Source: Hyphomicrobiales bacterium
GTDB lineage: Bacteria; Pseudomonadota; Alphaproteobacteria; Parvibaculales; Parvibaculaceae
DNA: 64,000 nt
NCBI GenBank assembly: GCA_016124805.1
Contig: WGND01000011.1
Location: 62,001-126,000, forward strand
Direction of reading: 5' to 3'
Below, piece by piece: positions 56,410 to 64,000 of this stretch (positions are counted from its first letter, which is position 1; every line of letters starts with the position of its first letter). The notes beneath the pieces were generated by a model, which was given only the letters and a program-made list of their open reading frames with translations, made no database searches and was not told where the DNA came from. Made by a program: the position numbers and the translations under genes.

Positions 56410-58560
56410 ATGATGCGTCAGTATGAGCTCGTTGATCGCGTGCTCGGCTACGATCCGAAAGCGGACGAAGCCCTGATCAACCGTGCCTATGTCTATGCCA
56501 TGAAACAGCATGGCAGTCAGAAGCGGGCATCGGGCGACCCCTATTTTTCCCACCCCATTGAAGTTGCCGGCATTCTGACCGACCTCAAGCTGGACACCTC
56601 GACTATCGTGACAGCGCTACTGCATGACACGATTGAGGATACCGGTGCGACCATGGATGAGCTAACGCGGCTTTTCGGTGCCGAGATTGCCCAGCTTGTC
56701 GATGGCGTCACAAAGCTTACCCGCATTGAGCTCACCTCGGAGCGTTCCAAGCAGGCGGAAAATTTCCGCAAGTTTCTGCTCGCCATGTCCAATGACATTC
56801 GCGTGCTGCTGGTCAAGCTCGCCGACCGTTTGCACAATATGCGCACGCTGCATTTCATTCCCTCGCCGGAAAAACGCCAGCGCATCGCGCAGGAGACGAT
56901 GGATATTTATGCGCCGCTCGCCGGACGCATGGGCATTCAGGAAATCCGGGACGAGCTGGAAGATCTGGCCTTTGCCCAGCTCAATCCCGAGGCGCGCGAG
57001 ACATTGCTCAAAAGGCTCAATGAATTCCGCGCGGCAAGTGGCGATATTGTGAAGCGCATTGGCGAGTCCTTTCAGAAGGAACTTGTGGCCAATGGTATCG
57101 ACGTGGAAGTGGTGGGGCGCGAAAAGCGACCCTATTCGATGTGGCGCAAGATGGAGCGTCGCTCCATTTCGCTTGAACAGCTTTCGGACATTTTCGGCTT
57201 TCGGGTCATCGTTGACGAGATCGCGGACTGCTACAAGGCGCTTGGCATTCTGCACACGCATTGGCCGACCGTGCCCGGGCGCTTCAAGGATTACATCTCC
57301 ACGCCCAAGAACAATGGCTATCGTTCGATCCATACCACGCTGATCGGGCCGGAGAAGAAACGCGCCGAAGTTCAAATCCGTACACGGAAGATGCATGAAG
57401 TCGCCGACTACGGCATTGCGGCCCATTGGCTCTACAAGGAAAAGCCGGGTGGGGCTGAAAATGCTGGCGAGTTTGCCAATACCTTTATCTGGCTGCGTCA
57501 GCTGATTGAAATGCTGGAACATGGCAGTTCGCCCGAAGAATTTCTGGAGCATACAAAGCTGCAGATGTTCTCCGATCAGGTTTTCTGTTTCTCGCCAAAG
57601 GGCTTGCTCATTACCTTGCCGCGTGGCGCGACGCCGGTTGATTTTGCCTATGCGGTGCATACAGATATCGGCGACACCTGTGTTGGCTGCAAGATCAATG
57701 GCCGTCACATGCCATTGCGCTCGACACTTGAAAATGGCGACGAGGTCGAGATCATTCGCTCACAGGCGCAGCGCCCGTCTCCGGCCTGGGAAGGTTTTGT
57801 CACAACGGGCAAGGCGCGGTCGGCCATTCGCCGGTCGATCCGCATGAGCAAGCAGATCGAGTTTGCGCGATTGGGTCGCCAGATCGTGAAGGCGACATTC
57901 GAGGCAGCGGGCAAGGAAGCGACAGATTCCATTCTGGAGCGCGCACTGGGGCCGCTGCATCAGAGTGACATGAATGAAATGCTTTCGCGCGTGGGCGAGG
58001 CAACCCTGACGGCCGAGCAGGTGCTGGCGGCGGCCTATCCGGAATTGACGGTCAGAAAAACCTCTTCGCGCAAGGGCAAGAAGCTCAATGGCGCAGGCAC
58101 GGGAACAACGGTTATTCATGTCTCGGGCCGCGGGCAGGATCTCGCCATGCATTTTGCCGACGAGACATTTCCGCTGCCGGGCGAGCGCATTGTCGGCATC
58201 ATGACGCCGGGCGAGGGCATCGTGATTTATCCGATTGATGCCCCCAGTCTGGCGGAATTTGATGGCGACGGCCTGCGCTGGATTGACGTCGCCTGGGATG
58301 TGCCAAGCGACGCGCCGCAGATGTTTCCGACACGCCTGCGTGTGACCGCTAAAAACGAGGTCGGTACGCTTGGCAATGTGGCATCGCTGATTGCCGATTA
58401 TGGCAGCAATATCAGCAATCTCAGCATGGCCCAGCGCGACAGTGATTTTTATGACATGCAGATCGATCTCGATGTGCGTGATCTCAAGCACCTCACCCGC
58501 ATCATGTCGGCGCTCAATGGCCTCTCGGTTGTGAGCAGCGTCGCTAGGTCGCGGCGTTAG
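56410..58560 (+). CDS. rsh: Bifunctional (p)ppGpp synthase/hydrolase
   Basis: A 716-residue RelA/SpoT homologue. The HD hydrolase domain (HDTIED, residues 72-77) is intact; the synthase domain has RFKDYISTPKNNGYRSIHT, whose RxKD motif marks the bifunctional type. A TGS domain (DFAYAVHTDIGDTC) and C-terminal ACT domain (NEVGTLGNVASLIADYGSN) follow. It controls the stringent response. The start could also be the second ATG at 56413. It heads the rsh-pyrE-pdxJ-acpS-lepB-rnc-era-recO order. Confidence 0.95.
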   Translation: MMRQYELVDRVLGYDPKADEALINRAYVYAMKQHGSQKRASGDPYFSHPIEVAGILTDLKLDTSTIVTALLHDTIEDTGATMDELTRLFGAEIAQLVDGVTKLTRIELTSERSKQAENFRKFLLAMSNDIRVLLVKLADRLHNMRTLHFIPSPEKRQRIAQETMDIYAPLAGRMGIQEIRDELEDLAFAQLNPEARETLLKRLNEFRAASGDIVKRIGESFQKELVANGIDVEVVGREKRPYSMWRKMERRSISLEQLSDIFGFRVIVDEIADCYKALGILHTHWPTVPGRFKDYISTPKNNGYRSIHTTLIGPEKKRAEVQIRTRKMHEVADYGIAAHWLYKEKPGGAENAGEFANTFIWLRQLIEMLEHGSSPEEFLEHTKLQMFSDQVFCFSPKGLLITLPRGATPVDFAYAVHTDIGDTCVGCKINGRHMPLRSTLENGDEVEIIRSQAQRPSPAWEGFVTTGKARSAIRRSIRMSKQIEFARLGRQIVKATFEAAGKEATDSILERALGPLHQSDMNEMLSRVGEATLTAEQVLAAAYPELTVRKTSSRKGKKLNGAGTGTTVIHVSGRGQDLAMHFADETFPLPGERIVGIMTPGEGIVIYPIDAPSLAEFDGDGLRWIDVAWDVPSDAPQMFPTRLRVTAKNEVGTLGNVASLIADYGSNISNLSMAQRDSDFYDMQIDLDVRDLKHLTRIMSALNGLSVVSSVARSRR

Positions 58561-58639
58561 ACGACAGATAATTAATATGGGGTCATGCCGGTTTCTGCTA
58601 TGGCATGGCCGTAACAAATGATGCGCGAATGGACAGATC

Positions 58640-59224
58640 ATGAAACAAGCCAAGGTCCTCAAGGAATTTGAAAAAGCGGGCGCCTTGCTCAATGGGCATT
58701 TCGTTCTCTCTTCGGGTCTTCATAGCCCGGTGTTTCTGCAGAAGGCGCTCGTCTTCATGAATCCCAAGCGCACCGCGCGGCTCTGCAAGGCGCTGGCTGA
58801 AAAAGTGCGCAAGGAAGTCTCCGGCGATATTGATGCCATCGTTTCCCCGGCCGTTGGCGGCATCATTCCGGGCTATGAAATGGCGCGCCAGATGAAGCTG
58901 CCTGCCATGTATGTGGAGCGCGAGAATGGTGAATTTGTCCTGCGTCGCGGTTTTCCGCTGACCAAGGGCATGCGGGTGCTGATGGTTGAGGACATCGTCA
59001 CCACGGGTCTGTCCTCGCGTGAATGCATTGGCGCCATCCGGAAGATGGGGGCGAAGGTTGTCGCCTCGGCCTGCCTTATCGACCGCTCCGGCGGCAAGGC
59101 CAAGGTTGGTACCAAGCTCATTTCTCTGGCACAGGTCGATTTCCCGACCTATGCGGTCGATGATCTGCCACCCGAGCTTGCGGCGATCCCGACCTCCAAG
59201 CCGGGCAGCCGAAACCTCGCCTGA
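58640..59224 (+). CDS. pyrE: Orotate phosphoribosyltransferase
   Basis: A 194-residue type I phosphoribosyltransferase with the PRPP-binding motif [11 protein letters not shown] and [12 protein letters not shown]. It forms orotidine monophosphate in pyrimidine synthesis. pyrB and the pyrC homologue are about 36 kb away in this window. The DUF2062 gene starts 11 bp after the stop. Confidence 0.94.
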   Translation: MKQAKVLKEFEKAGALLNGHFVLSSGLHSPVFLQKALVFMNPKRTARLCKALAEKVRKEVSGDIDAIVSPAVGGIIPGYEMARQMKLPAMYVERENGEFVLRRGFPLTKGMRVLMVEDIVTTGLSSRECIGAIRKMGAKVVASACLIDRSGGKAKVGTKLISLAQVDFPTYAVDDLPPELAAIPTSKPGSRNLA

Positions 59225-59235
59225 GGGGAGAGCCA

Positions 59236-59844
59236 TTGTTTCGTCGCCGCACCGCATTGCGACCCATCGAAAAGCTGCGTGAGTCTCTTTGGCCCCGCGC
59301 CGGGTGGCGCCGGACCTTGCAATATGGCTGGCGGCGCGTCTGGCGGTTGACCGGTACGCCCCATGCCGTGGCGGTAGGGGTGGCGGCAGGCGCCTTCTCG
59401 GCCTGTTCGCCCTATCTCGGATTTCACTTTGTGCTGGCCATGCTGTGCGCCTGGGTTTTCCGGGGCAATCTGATTGCTGCAGCCTTCGGCACGTTTCTCG
59501 GCAATCCGCTCACCTATCCGCCGATCTGGTTTGTGGTCTATGAGACCGGCATGTTGATGCTGGGGCGCGTTTCAACAGGTGGTGGTCCCTCGATCTCGGA
59601 AGATTTTCTGACCGGGCGGGCCTTTGACATGATCTTGCCGGTGCTTGTGCCCATGGCGGTCGGGTCCATTCCGGTGGGCATTGTGGCTGCTCTTGTCGTT
59701 TACGTGATCACCCGTGTTTCTGTCGGGGCCTATCAGGTGCAACGACGTGAGGGGCTGGCGAAACGCGCCCTGGCGCGCAAGGTGGCACTGGACCCCGAGG
59801 CGACTATAATCAACGGCGACATGCCTTCGGGCGTGCCGGAATGA
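59236..59844 (+). CDS. DUF2062 membrane protein
   Basis: A 202-residue protein from TTG 59236, with GGGGAG upstream. It has HAVAVGVAAGAFSACSPYLGFHF and FLGNPLTYPPIWFVVYE, the DUF2062 pattern, with about three transmembrane segments and a basic C-terminal part. Function unknown; the family is conserved at this place in alphaproteobacteria. Its spacing between pyrE and pdxJ suggests co-transcription. Confidence 0.88.
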   Translation: MFRRRTALRPIEKLRESLWPRAGWRRTLQYGWRRVWRLTGTPHAVAVGVAAGAFSACSPYLGFHFVLAMLCAWVFRGNLIAAAFGTFLGNPLTYPPIWFVVYETGMLMLGRVSTGGGPSISEDFLTGRAFDMILPVLVPMAVGSIPVGIVAALVVYVITRVSVGAYQVQRREGLAKRALARKVALDPEATIINGDMPSGVPE

Positions 59845-59868
59845 GCCTGGTTTAAGGGAGTGATGATC

Positions 59869-60648
59869 ATGGGCGTGGAGAGCGTTCGACCTTTGCGGCT
59901 TGGCGTGAATATTGATCACGTAGCCACTATCCGCAATGCGCGGGGGGGGGAGCACCCCGATCCGGTGCGGGCGGCCCATGCCGCGGCGGCTGCCGGTGCC
60001 GATGGCATTACCGCGCATCTGCGCGAGGACCGGCGCCATATCCGCGACCGCGACATTGAAATGCTCATGAATGAGATCGGTTTGCCGCTCAATCTGGAGA
60101 TGGCGGCAACGGAGGAAATGCTTGCGATTGCGCTTCATCACAAACCGCATGCGAGCTGCATCGTGCCGGAACGGCGTGAGGAAGTGACCACGGAAGGCGG
60201 GCTTGATGCAGCCGGGCAGCATAATCATCTGCAGCCCTTTGTGTCGCGACTGGCAGATACCGGTATCCGGGTGTCGCTCTTTATCAATGCCGATCAGCGT
60301 CAGCTTGATGCTGCACTCTCGCTTGGCGCGCCGGTGGTGGAATTGCATACTGGTGCCTATTGCGAGGCTTGGCTTGAAGGCGATGATGCACGTTTTCGCG
60401 AGGAGCTGGATCGTCTAACAGTGGCGGCTGCCTATGGGACATCGCTGGGCCTTGAGGTGCATGCCGGGCATGGCCTGACCTTTGACACCGTTACCCCGGT
60501 TGCTTCCATCCTGGATTTTGCGGAGTTGAATATCGGCCATTTCCTGATCGGGGAAGCCATTTTCGGGGGGCTTGATTCCACGATCAAACGGATGCGGGCC
60601 CTGATGAACAAGGCGCGCGCGGAAGCCATGGGCTCGCGGAGTGCCTGA
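59869..60648 (+). CDS. pdxJ: Pyridoxine 5'-phosphate synthase
   Basis: A TIM-barrel protein of 259 residues with [17 protein letters not shown], the catalytic Glu in [10 protein letters not shown] and His in EVHAGHGL. It condenses 1-deoxyxylulose 5-phosphate with 3-amino-1-hydroxyacetone phosphate in vitamin B6 synthesis. AAGGGAG (59853-59859) favours ATG 59869; ATG 59863 and GTG 59860 are closer alternatives. acpS follows by 16 bp. Confidence 0.94.
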   Translation: MGVESVRPLRLGVNIDHVATIRNARGGEHPDPVRAAHAAAAAGADGITAHLREDRRHIRDRDIEMLMNEIGLPLNLEMAATEEMLAIALHHKPHASCIVPERREEVTTEGGLDAAGQHNHLQPFVSRLADTGIRVSLFINADQRQLDAALSLGAPVVELHTGAYCEAWLEGDDARFREELDRLTVAAAYGTSLGLEVHAGHGLTFDTVTPVASILDFAELNIGHFLIGEAIFGGLDSTIKRMRALMNKARAEAMGSRSA

Positions 60649-60664
60649 TAGGGAGTGAAGCTGC

Positions 60665-61084
60665 ATGATCCTTGGGATCGGGAACGACATCATCGATATT
60701 CGCCGTATCGAGAAGACACTTGAGCGCTATGGTGATCGCTTCGTCGAACGGATCTATACCGATATCGAGCGGCAGAAATCGGATGGGCGCCGCTTGCGCG
60801 CCGCATCCTATGCCAAGCGGTTTGCGGCCAAGGAGGCCTGCTCCAAGGCGCTGGGCACGGGCATCAGGCGGGGCGTTTTCTGGCGGGATATGGGCGTTGT
60901 GAACATGCGCGGCGGTCAGCCCACCATGGCGCTGACGGGCGGGGCCATGGAACGCTTGCGTTTTATGACGCCGGAGGGCATGACCCCTGTCATTCATCTG
61001 ACCATCACGGATGACCACCCATTGGCTCAGGCCATTGTCATTATTTCGGCTGTTCCGGCCATTTCCGAGATGACAACAGGTTAA
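60665..61084 (+). CDS. acpS: Holo-[acyl-carrier-protein] synthase
   Basis: A 139-residue protein with [13 protein letters not shown] carrying the Mg-binding Asp and [14 protein letters not shown] with the catalytic Glu/Lys. It attaches 4'-phosphopantetheine from CoA to ACP. The order pdxJ-acpS-lepB is conserved. A perfect hairpin follows it. Confidence 0.94.
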   Translation: MILGIGNDIIDIRRIEKTLERYGDRFVERIYTDIERQKSDGRRLRAASYAKRFAAKEACSKALGTGIRRGVFWRDMGVVNMRGGQPTMALTGGAMERLRFMTPEGMTPVIHLTITDDHPLAQAIVIISAVPAISEMTTG

Positions 61085-61093
61085 GCCTTTTCT

Positions 61094-61118
61094 CCGGACC
61101 GATTGTGATATGGTCCGG
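61094..61118 (+). other. Perfect hairpin between acpS and lepB
   Basis: CCGGACC (61094-61100) and GGTCCGG (61112-61118) form a perfect 7-bp stem with an 11-base loop, 10 bases after the acpS stop. There is no T-run, so read-through to lepB is likely; it may trim mRNA or protect its 3' end. Confidence 0.5.
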
Positions 61119-61170
61119 CAAATCATGATTTTGTAAGAGCTGCAGGGCGATCCCCGCAGGAGTTTGGGAA

Positions 61171-61929
61171 ATGTCGATGACGGATAAAGTGAAGAACGTC
61201 CAGACAGATACGTTCGCTGAAAATGCCAAGACAGTGGGTTATGCGCTTCTGATTGCGCTGGTCATCCGCGCCATCCTCTTCCAGCCTTTTTTCATCCCGT
61301 CGGGTTCGATGATCCCCACGCTGCTGATCGGTGACTATCTTTTCGTCGCCAAATATTCCTATGGCTATTCAAAGCATTCCTTGCCCTTCAGTCCGCCCCT
61401 TTTCAGTGGGCGCATCATGGGCAGTGATCCGACGCGCGGCGACATTGTTGTCTTCAAGACCCCCTCGGACAATCGCACCGACTTTATCAAGCGTCTTGTT
61501 GGCTTGCCGGGCGACAAGATCCAGATGCAGGACGGCGTACTTTATATCAATGGCAAGGCCGTGCCGCGGGTCCGCGTCGAGGACCGTGTGGTGCAGGATG
61601 ATCTCGGCAACGTCCGGCGCATTCCGCAATATCGCGAGACGATGCCCAATGGCGTGACCTATATCACGCAGGACATGAACCCCGATGGCGCCTATGACAA
61701 TACAGGCGTCTATGTCGTGCCGGCCGGCCATTATTTCATGATGGGCGACAATCGAGACAATTCCAGCGACAGCCGTGTCGCCAGCGGTGTTGGCTATGTG
61801 CCGGCCGAAAATCTGGTCGGCAAGGCGGAGATCATTTTCTTTTCCTCCAATGGCACGGCGAGCTTCTGGCAGTTCTGGCGTTGGCCATCGGCCATCCGCT
61901 GGGACCGAATTGGCAAGTGGACCGATTGA
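61171..61929 (+). CDS. lepB: Signal peptidase I
   Basis: A 252-residue inner-membrane protease. One N-terminal transmembrane segment (YALLIALVIRAILF) leads to PSGSMIPTL with the catalytic Ser46, then DFIKRLVGLPGDKI with the general-base Lys, and GDNRDNSSDSR. It cleaves signal peptides of exported proteins, including several predicted here. It overlaps or abuts rnc. Confidence 0.95.
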   Translation: MSMTDKVKNVQTDTFAENAKTVGYALLIALVIRAILFQPFFIPSGSMIPTLLIGDYLFVAKYSYGYSKHSLPFSPPLFSGRIMGSDPTRGDIVVFKTPSDNRTDFIKRLVGLPGDKIQMQDGVLYINGKAVPRVRVEDRVVQDDLGNVRRIPQYRETMPNGVTYITQDMNPDGAYDNTGVYVVPAGHYFMMGDNRDNSSDSRVASGVGYVPAENLVGKAEIIFFSSNGTASFWQFWRWPSAIRWDRIGKWTD

Positions 61930-62648
61930 CCCGCAATAATACAGGTGGCGTGCGCGGCGTGAATTACGCCCCGCTGGAAAAGGCGCTCGGACATGTCTTC
62001 AGCGATCGCGAATTGCTGTCGCGTGCCCTGACCCATTCCAGCGCGGCTGATACACAGCGCGGCATGCCGACCAATGAGCGCCTTGAGTTTCTCGGTGACC
62101 GTGTTCTTGGCCTTGTGGTGGCGGAGTGGCTGAGCGAGGACTACGCCGTTGCTGAAGAAGGTGAACTGGCTGTCCGTCTGAACTCGCTGGTGCGCAAGGA
62201 AGCCTGCGCCGAAGTTGCCCATCGCATTGGTGTCGGGCCTTTTCTGCGCCTCGGGCCGGGGGAGGTGAATGCCGGCGGGCGGGAAAAGCCCGCTATTCTG
62301 GCTGATGCCTGCGAGGCCCTGATTGCCGCGCTCTATCTTGATGGCGGGCTGGACGTTGCCCGTCGCTTTATCCGGGCGGAATGGACCGGCGGCATGTCTT
62401 TGCCGATCCCGCGCCTGATTGATGCCAAGACGGCGCTTCAGGAATGGAGCCAGTCGCATGGCAAGGGTGTGCCGTCTTATGTAATGCGCGAGCGTTCAGG
62501 CCCCGATCATGCCCCCATATTTGAGGTTGAGGTGCGCGTGAGTGGCATGAAAGGTTCGCTGGGGCAGGGTGCCTCCAAGCGGCAGGCAGAACAGGCAGCC
62601 GCGAGAATGATGCTCATTGCGCTGGGTGAATGGAGCGAGGATGACTGA
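61926..62648 (+). CDS. rnc: Ribonuclease III
   Basis: A double-strand RNA endonuclease of about 240 residues with ERLEFLGDRVLGLVVAEWL (catalytic acidic residues), ILADACEALIAALYLDGG, and a C-terminal double-strand-RNA-binding domain (GASKRQAEQAAARMML). It matures rRNA and cleaves structured mRNAs. The start is uncertain: TTG 61926 overlaps the lepB stop and suggests coupling; GTG 61917, 61950 or 61959 would also fit. It overlaps era by 8 bp. Confidence 0.92.
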   Translation: MTRNNTGGVRGVNYAPLEKALGHVFSDRELLSRALTHSSAADTQRGMPTNERLEFLGDRVLGLVVAEWLSEDYAVAEEGELAVRLNSLVRKEACAEVAHRIGVGPFLRLGPGEVNAGGREKPAILADACEALIAALYLDGGLDVARRFIRAEWTGGMSLPIPRLIDAKTALQEWSQSHGKGVPSYVMRERSGPDHAPIFEVEVRVSGMKGSLGQGASKRQAEQAAARMMLIALGEWSEDD

Positions 62649-63567
62649 GGAAAACAAAACCGCTGCTGAACCGCGTTGCGGCTTTGTTGCGATTATCGGC
62701 CCGACCAATGCGGGCAAATCGACTCTGCTCAACCAGATGGTTGGCTCGAAAGTGGCGATTGTCACGCATAAGGTGCAGACGACGCGGGCACGCATTCGGG
62801 GCATCGCGCTTCAGGATGAAACGCAGATCGTGTTTGTCGATACGCCCGGTATCTTCAAGCCGAAGCGCCGTCTCGACCGTGCCATGGTGGATGCCGCCTG
62901 GGGCGGGGCGGGGGATGCCGATGTCGTGATCCTGCTGATTGATGCCGATCATGGTCGCGATGATGATGCGGACCGCATCGTGAAAGGGCTCATTGATCAG
63001 GGTCGCAAGGCCGTGCTGGTGCTCAACAAGGTCGATACGGTTGATCGCGAAAAGCTTCTGAAGCTTGCCACGCGCCTGAACGAAGCGGGTATCTTCACCG
63101 ACACCTTCATGATCTCGGCGCTGACGGGTGATGGTGTGGACGATCTGCGCCGTTATATAGCCGGTCGCATGCCTGTCGGTCCCTGGCATTATCCGGAGGA
63201 CCAGGTGGCCGATGTGCCGCTGCGCTCACTGGCCGCCGAAGTGACGCGCGAAAAGCTGTTTCTGCGTCTGCATGAGGAGTTGCCCTATTCGCTGACCGTG
63301 GAAACGGAAAGCTGGGAGCAGAAGAAGGATGGTTCGATCCGCATCCAGCAGGTGATCTATGTGCAGCGCGACAGCCAGAAGAAAATCGCGCTCGGCAAAG
63401 GCGGTCAGACCATCAAGACCGTTGGCCAGCTCGCCCGCGAGGAACTGGAAGAAATGCTCGAAACACGCGTTCACCTTTTCCTCTTTGTGAAGGTGCGCGA
63501 GAACTGGGCCGATGATCGCGAGCGCTATCGCGAGATGGGGCTCGATTTTCCGACAGGCGATTCGTGA
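62641..63567 (+). CDS. era: GTPase Era
   Basis: A 308-residue GTP-binding protein. G1 (GPTNAGKST), G3 (DTPG) and G4 (NKVD) motifs lie in the first 150 residues, and a KH RNA-binding domain (ALGKGGQTIKTVGQLAREELE) in the last 80. Era joins 30S assembly and 16S rRNA 3' maturation. Its start overlaps the end of rnc, so the two are coupled. Confidence 0.95.
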   Translation: MTEENKTAAEPRCGFVAIIGPTNAGKSTLLNQMVGSKVAIVTHKVQTTRARIRGIALQDETQIVFVDTPGIFKPKRRLDRAMVDAAWGGAGDADVVILLIDADHGRDDDADRIVKGLIDQGRKAVLVLNKVDTVDREKLLKLATRLNEAGIFTDTFMISALTGDGVDDLRRYIAGRMPVGPWHYPEDQVADVPLRSLAAEVTREKLFLRLHEELPYSLTVETESWEQKKDGSIRIQQVIYVQRDSQKKIALGKGGQTIKTVGQLAREELEEMLETRVHLFLFVKVRENWADDRERYREMGLDFPTGDS

Positions 63568-63660
63568 TCGAATCGGATGAGGCTGTTAGTTTAAGATATT
63601 CAAATTGCAGGCGAAAATATCTGAACCTGCGAGGTGACTTTAAGTCTGGCGAGGGGCGTC

Positions 63661-64000
63661 ATGGACTGGCGCGATGAAGGTATCGTTCTGTCGACGCGCG
63701 GCTATGGCGAGACCGGCGCCATTCTGGAGCTCTTCACGCGCGAGCATGGGCGGCATCTTGGTCTTGTCCGTGGCGGCGCCGGACGTCGCCAGAAGGGCGC
63801 GCTTCAGCCCGGCAACAGCATGAGCGCACATTGGCGGGCGCGGCTGGAAGACCATCTGGGCACTTATACTGTTGAAGTGATCAAGCCGCGCGCCGGCCTC
63901 ATCATGGAAGACGGCTTTGCGCTGCTGGGGCTCAGTGCTGCCTGTTCGGTTGCGAGTGTCCTGCCGGAGCGAGAGGTGCATGAACCCCTCTTTGACGGGC
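63661..64000 (+). CDS. recO: DNA repair protein RecO (cut by window edge)
   Basis: 113 residues are visible from ATG 63661: MDWRDEGIVLSTRGYGETGAIL and FTREHGRHLGLVRGGAGRR match the N-terminal OB-fold of RecO, which works with RecR to load RecA at gaps. The rest of about 240 residues lies outside. GAGGGG precedes the ATG. Confidence 0.9.
   Translation, partial: MDWRDEGIVLSTRGYGETGAILELFTREHGRHLGLVRGGAGRRQKGALQPGNSMSAHWRARLEDHLGTYTVEVIKPRAGLIMEDGFALLGLSAACSVASVLPEREVHEPLFDG

Noticed and set aside
1..64000. CRISPR arrays, insertion sequences and prophage genes
   Set aside because: No regularly spaced repeats, transposase motifs or phage structural genes were seen on either strand.

Overview
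The window is a dense, roughly 58-60% G+C (by eye) stretch of an alphaproteobacterial chromosome. The taxonomic signal comes from divK-pleD-rpmG with a Caulobacter-type cell-cycle regulator pair, an EipB-family envelope protein, a DUF3572 protein, the order rsh-pyrE-DUF2062-pdxJ-acpS-lepB-rnc-era-recO, and the rpmG-MFS-(NUDIX)-rnr-topA-dprA-plsY-pyrC-pyrB block. This fits Hyphomicrobiales or Parvibaculales-like bacteria; genus cannot be given from sequence alone. No prophage, insertion sequence or CRISPR array was seen.

Layout. 1-6.7 kb: partial RidA-like gene, agmatine deiminase, a GGDEF cyclase, a 2-hydroxyacid dehydrogenase, EipB, DNA polymerase IV, a HAD phosphatase and DUF3572. 6.8-8.6 kb: divK-pleD. 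8.6-9.0 kb: a gene-free stretch with extensive self-complementarity ending in a bidirectional terminator, a candidate structured RNA. 9.0-17.8 kb: one long minus-strand run topA-rnr-DUF983-NUDIX-NUDIX-MFS-rpmG. 18.1-22.5 kb: a small unknown gene, then dprA, plsY, a dihydroorotase homologue without its metal ligands, and pyrB. 22.7-27.2 kb: AidB-type acyl-CoA dehydrogenase, two transporters and ruvX. 27.4-30.7 kb: gatCAB for Gln-tRNA/Asn-tRNA amidation.

30.9-40.9 kb is the accessory part: a Lys/Ala/Pro-rich histone H1-like protein closely followed by a glutathione-transferase-like protein, a small secreted His-rich protein, a second GST paralogue, a Sel1-like protein, acyl-CoA thioesterase, tRNA-Ser(GCU), a small secreted protein, an AT-richer sulfotransferase gene, a PF10118 protein with a full 4-Glu/2-His di-metal signature next to a styrene-oxide-isomerase-like membrane protein, a SYLF protein, sodB and arsC. 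The PF10118/isomerase-like pair is the best candidate for an undescribed small system: a possible oxygenase plus epoxide isomerase.

40.9-53.7 kb: YgiQ radical-SAM protein, a 946-residue autotransporter, patatin-bdhA, an alpha/beta hydrolase, a lytic transglycosylase, dapA, smpB and a sulfite-oxidase-like molybdoprotein. 53.7-64 kb: UdgB, a NYN-domain protein, folK, rpoZ, rsh, then pyrE, DUF2062, pdxJ, acpS, lepB, rnc, era and a truncated recO. This last part joins stringent response, pyrimidine and PLP synthesis, lipid-carrier activation, secretion and RNA processing in one conserved order.
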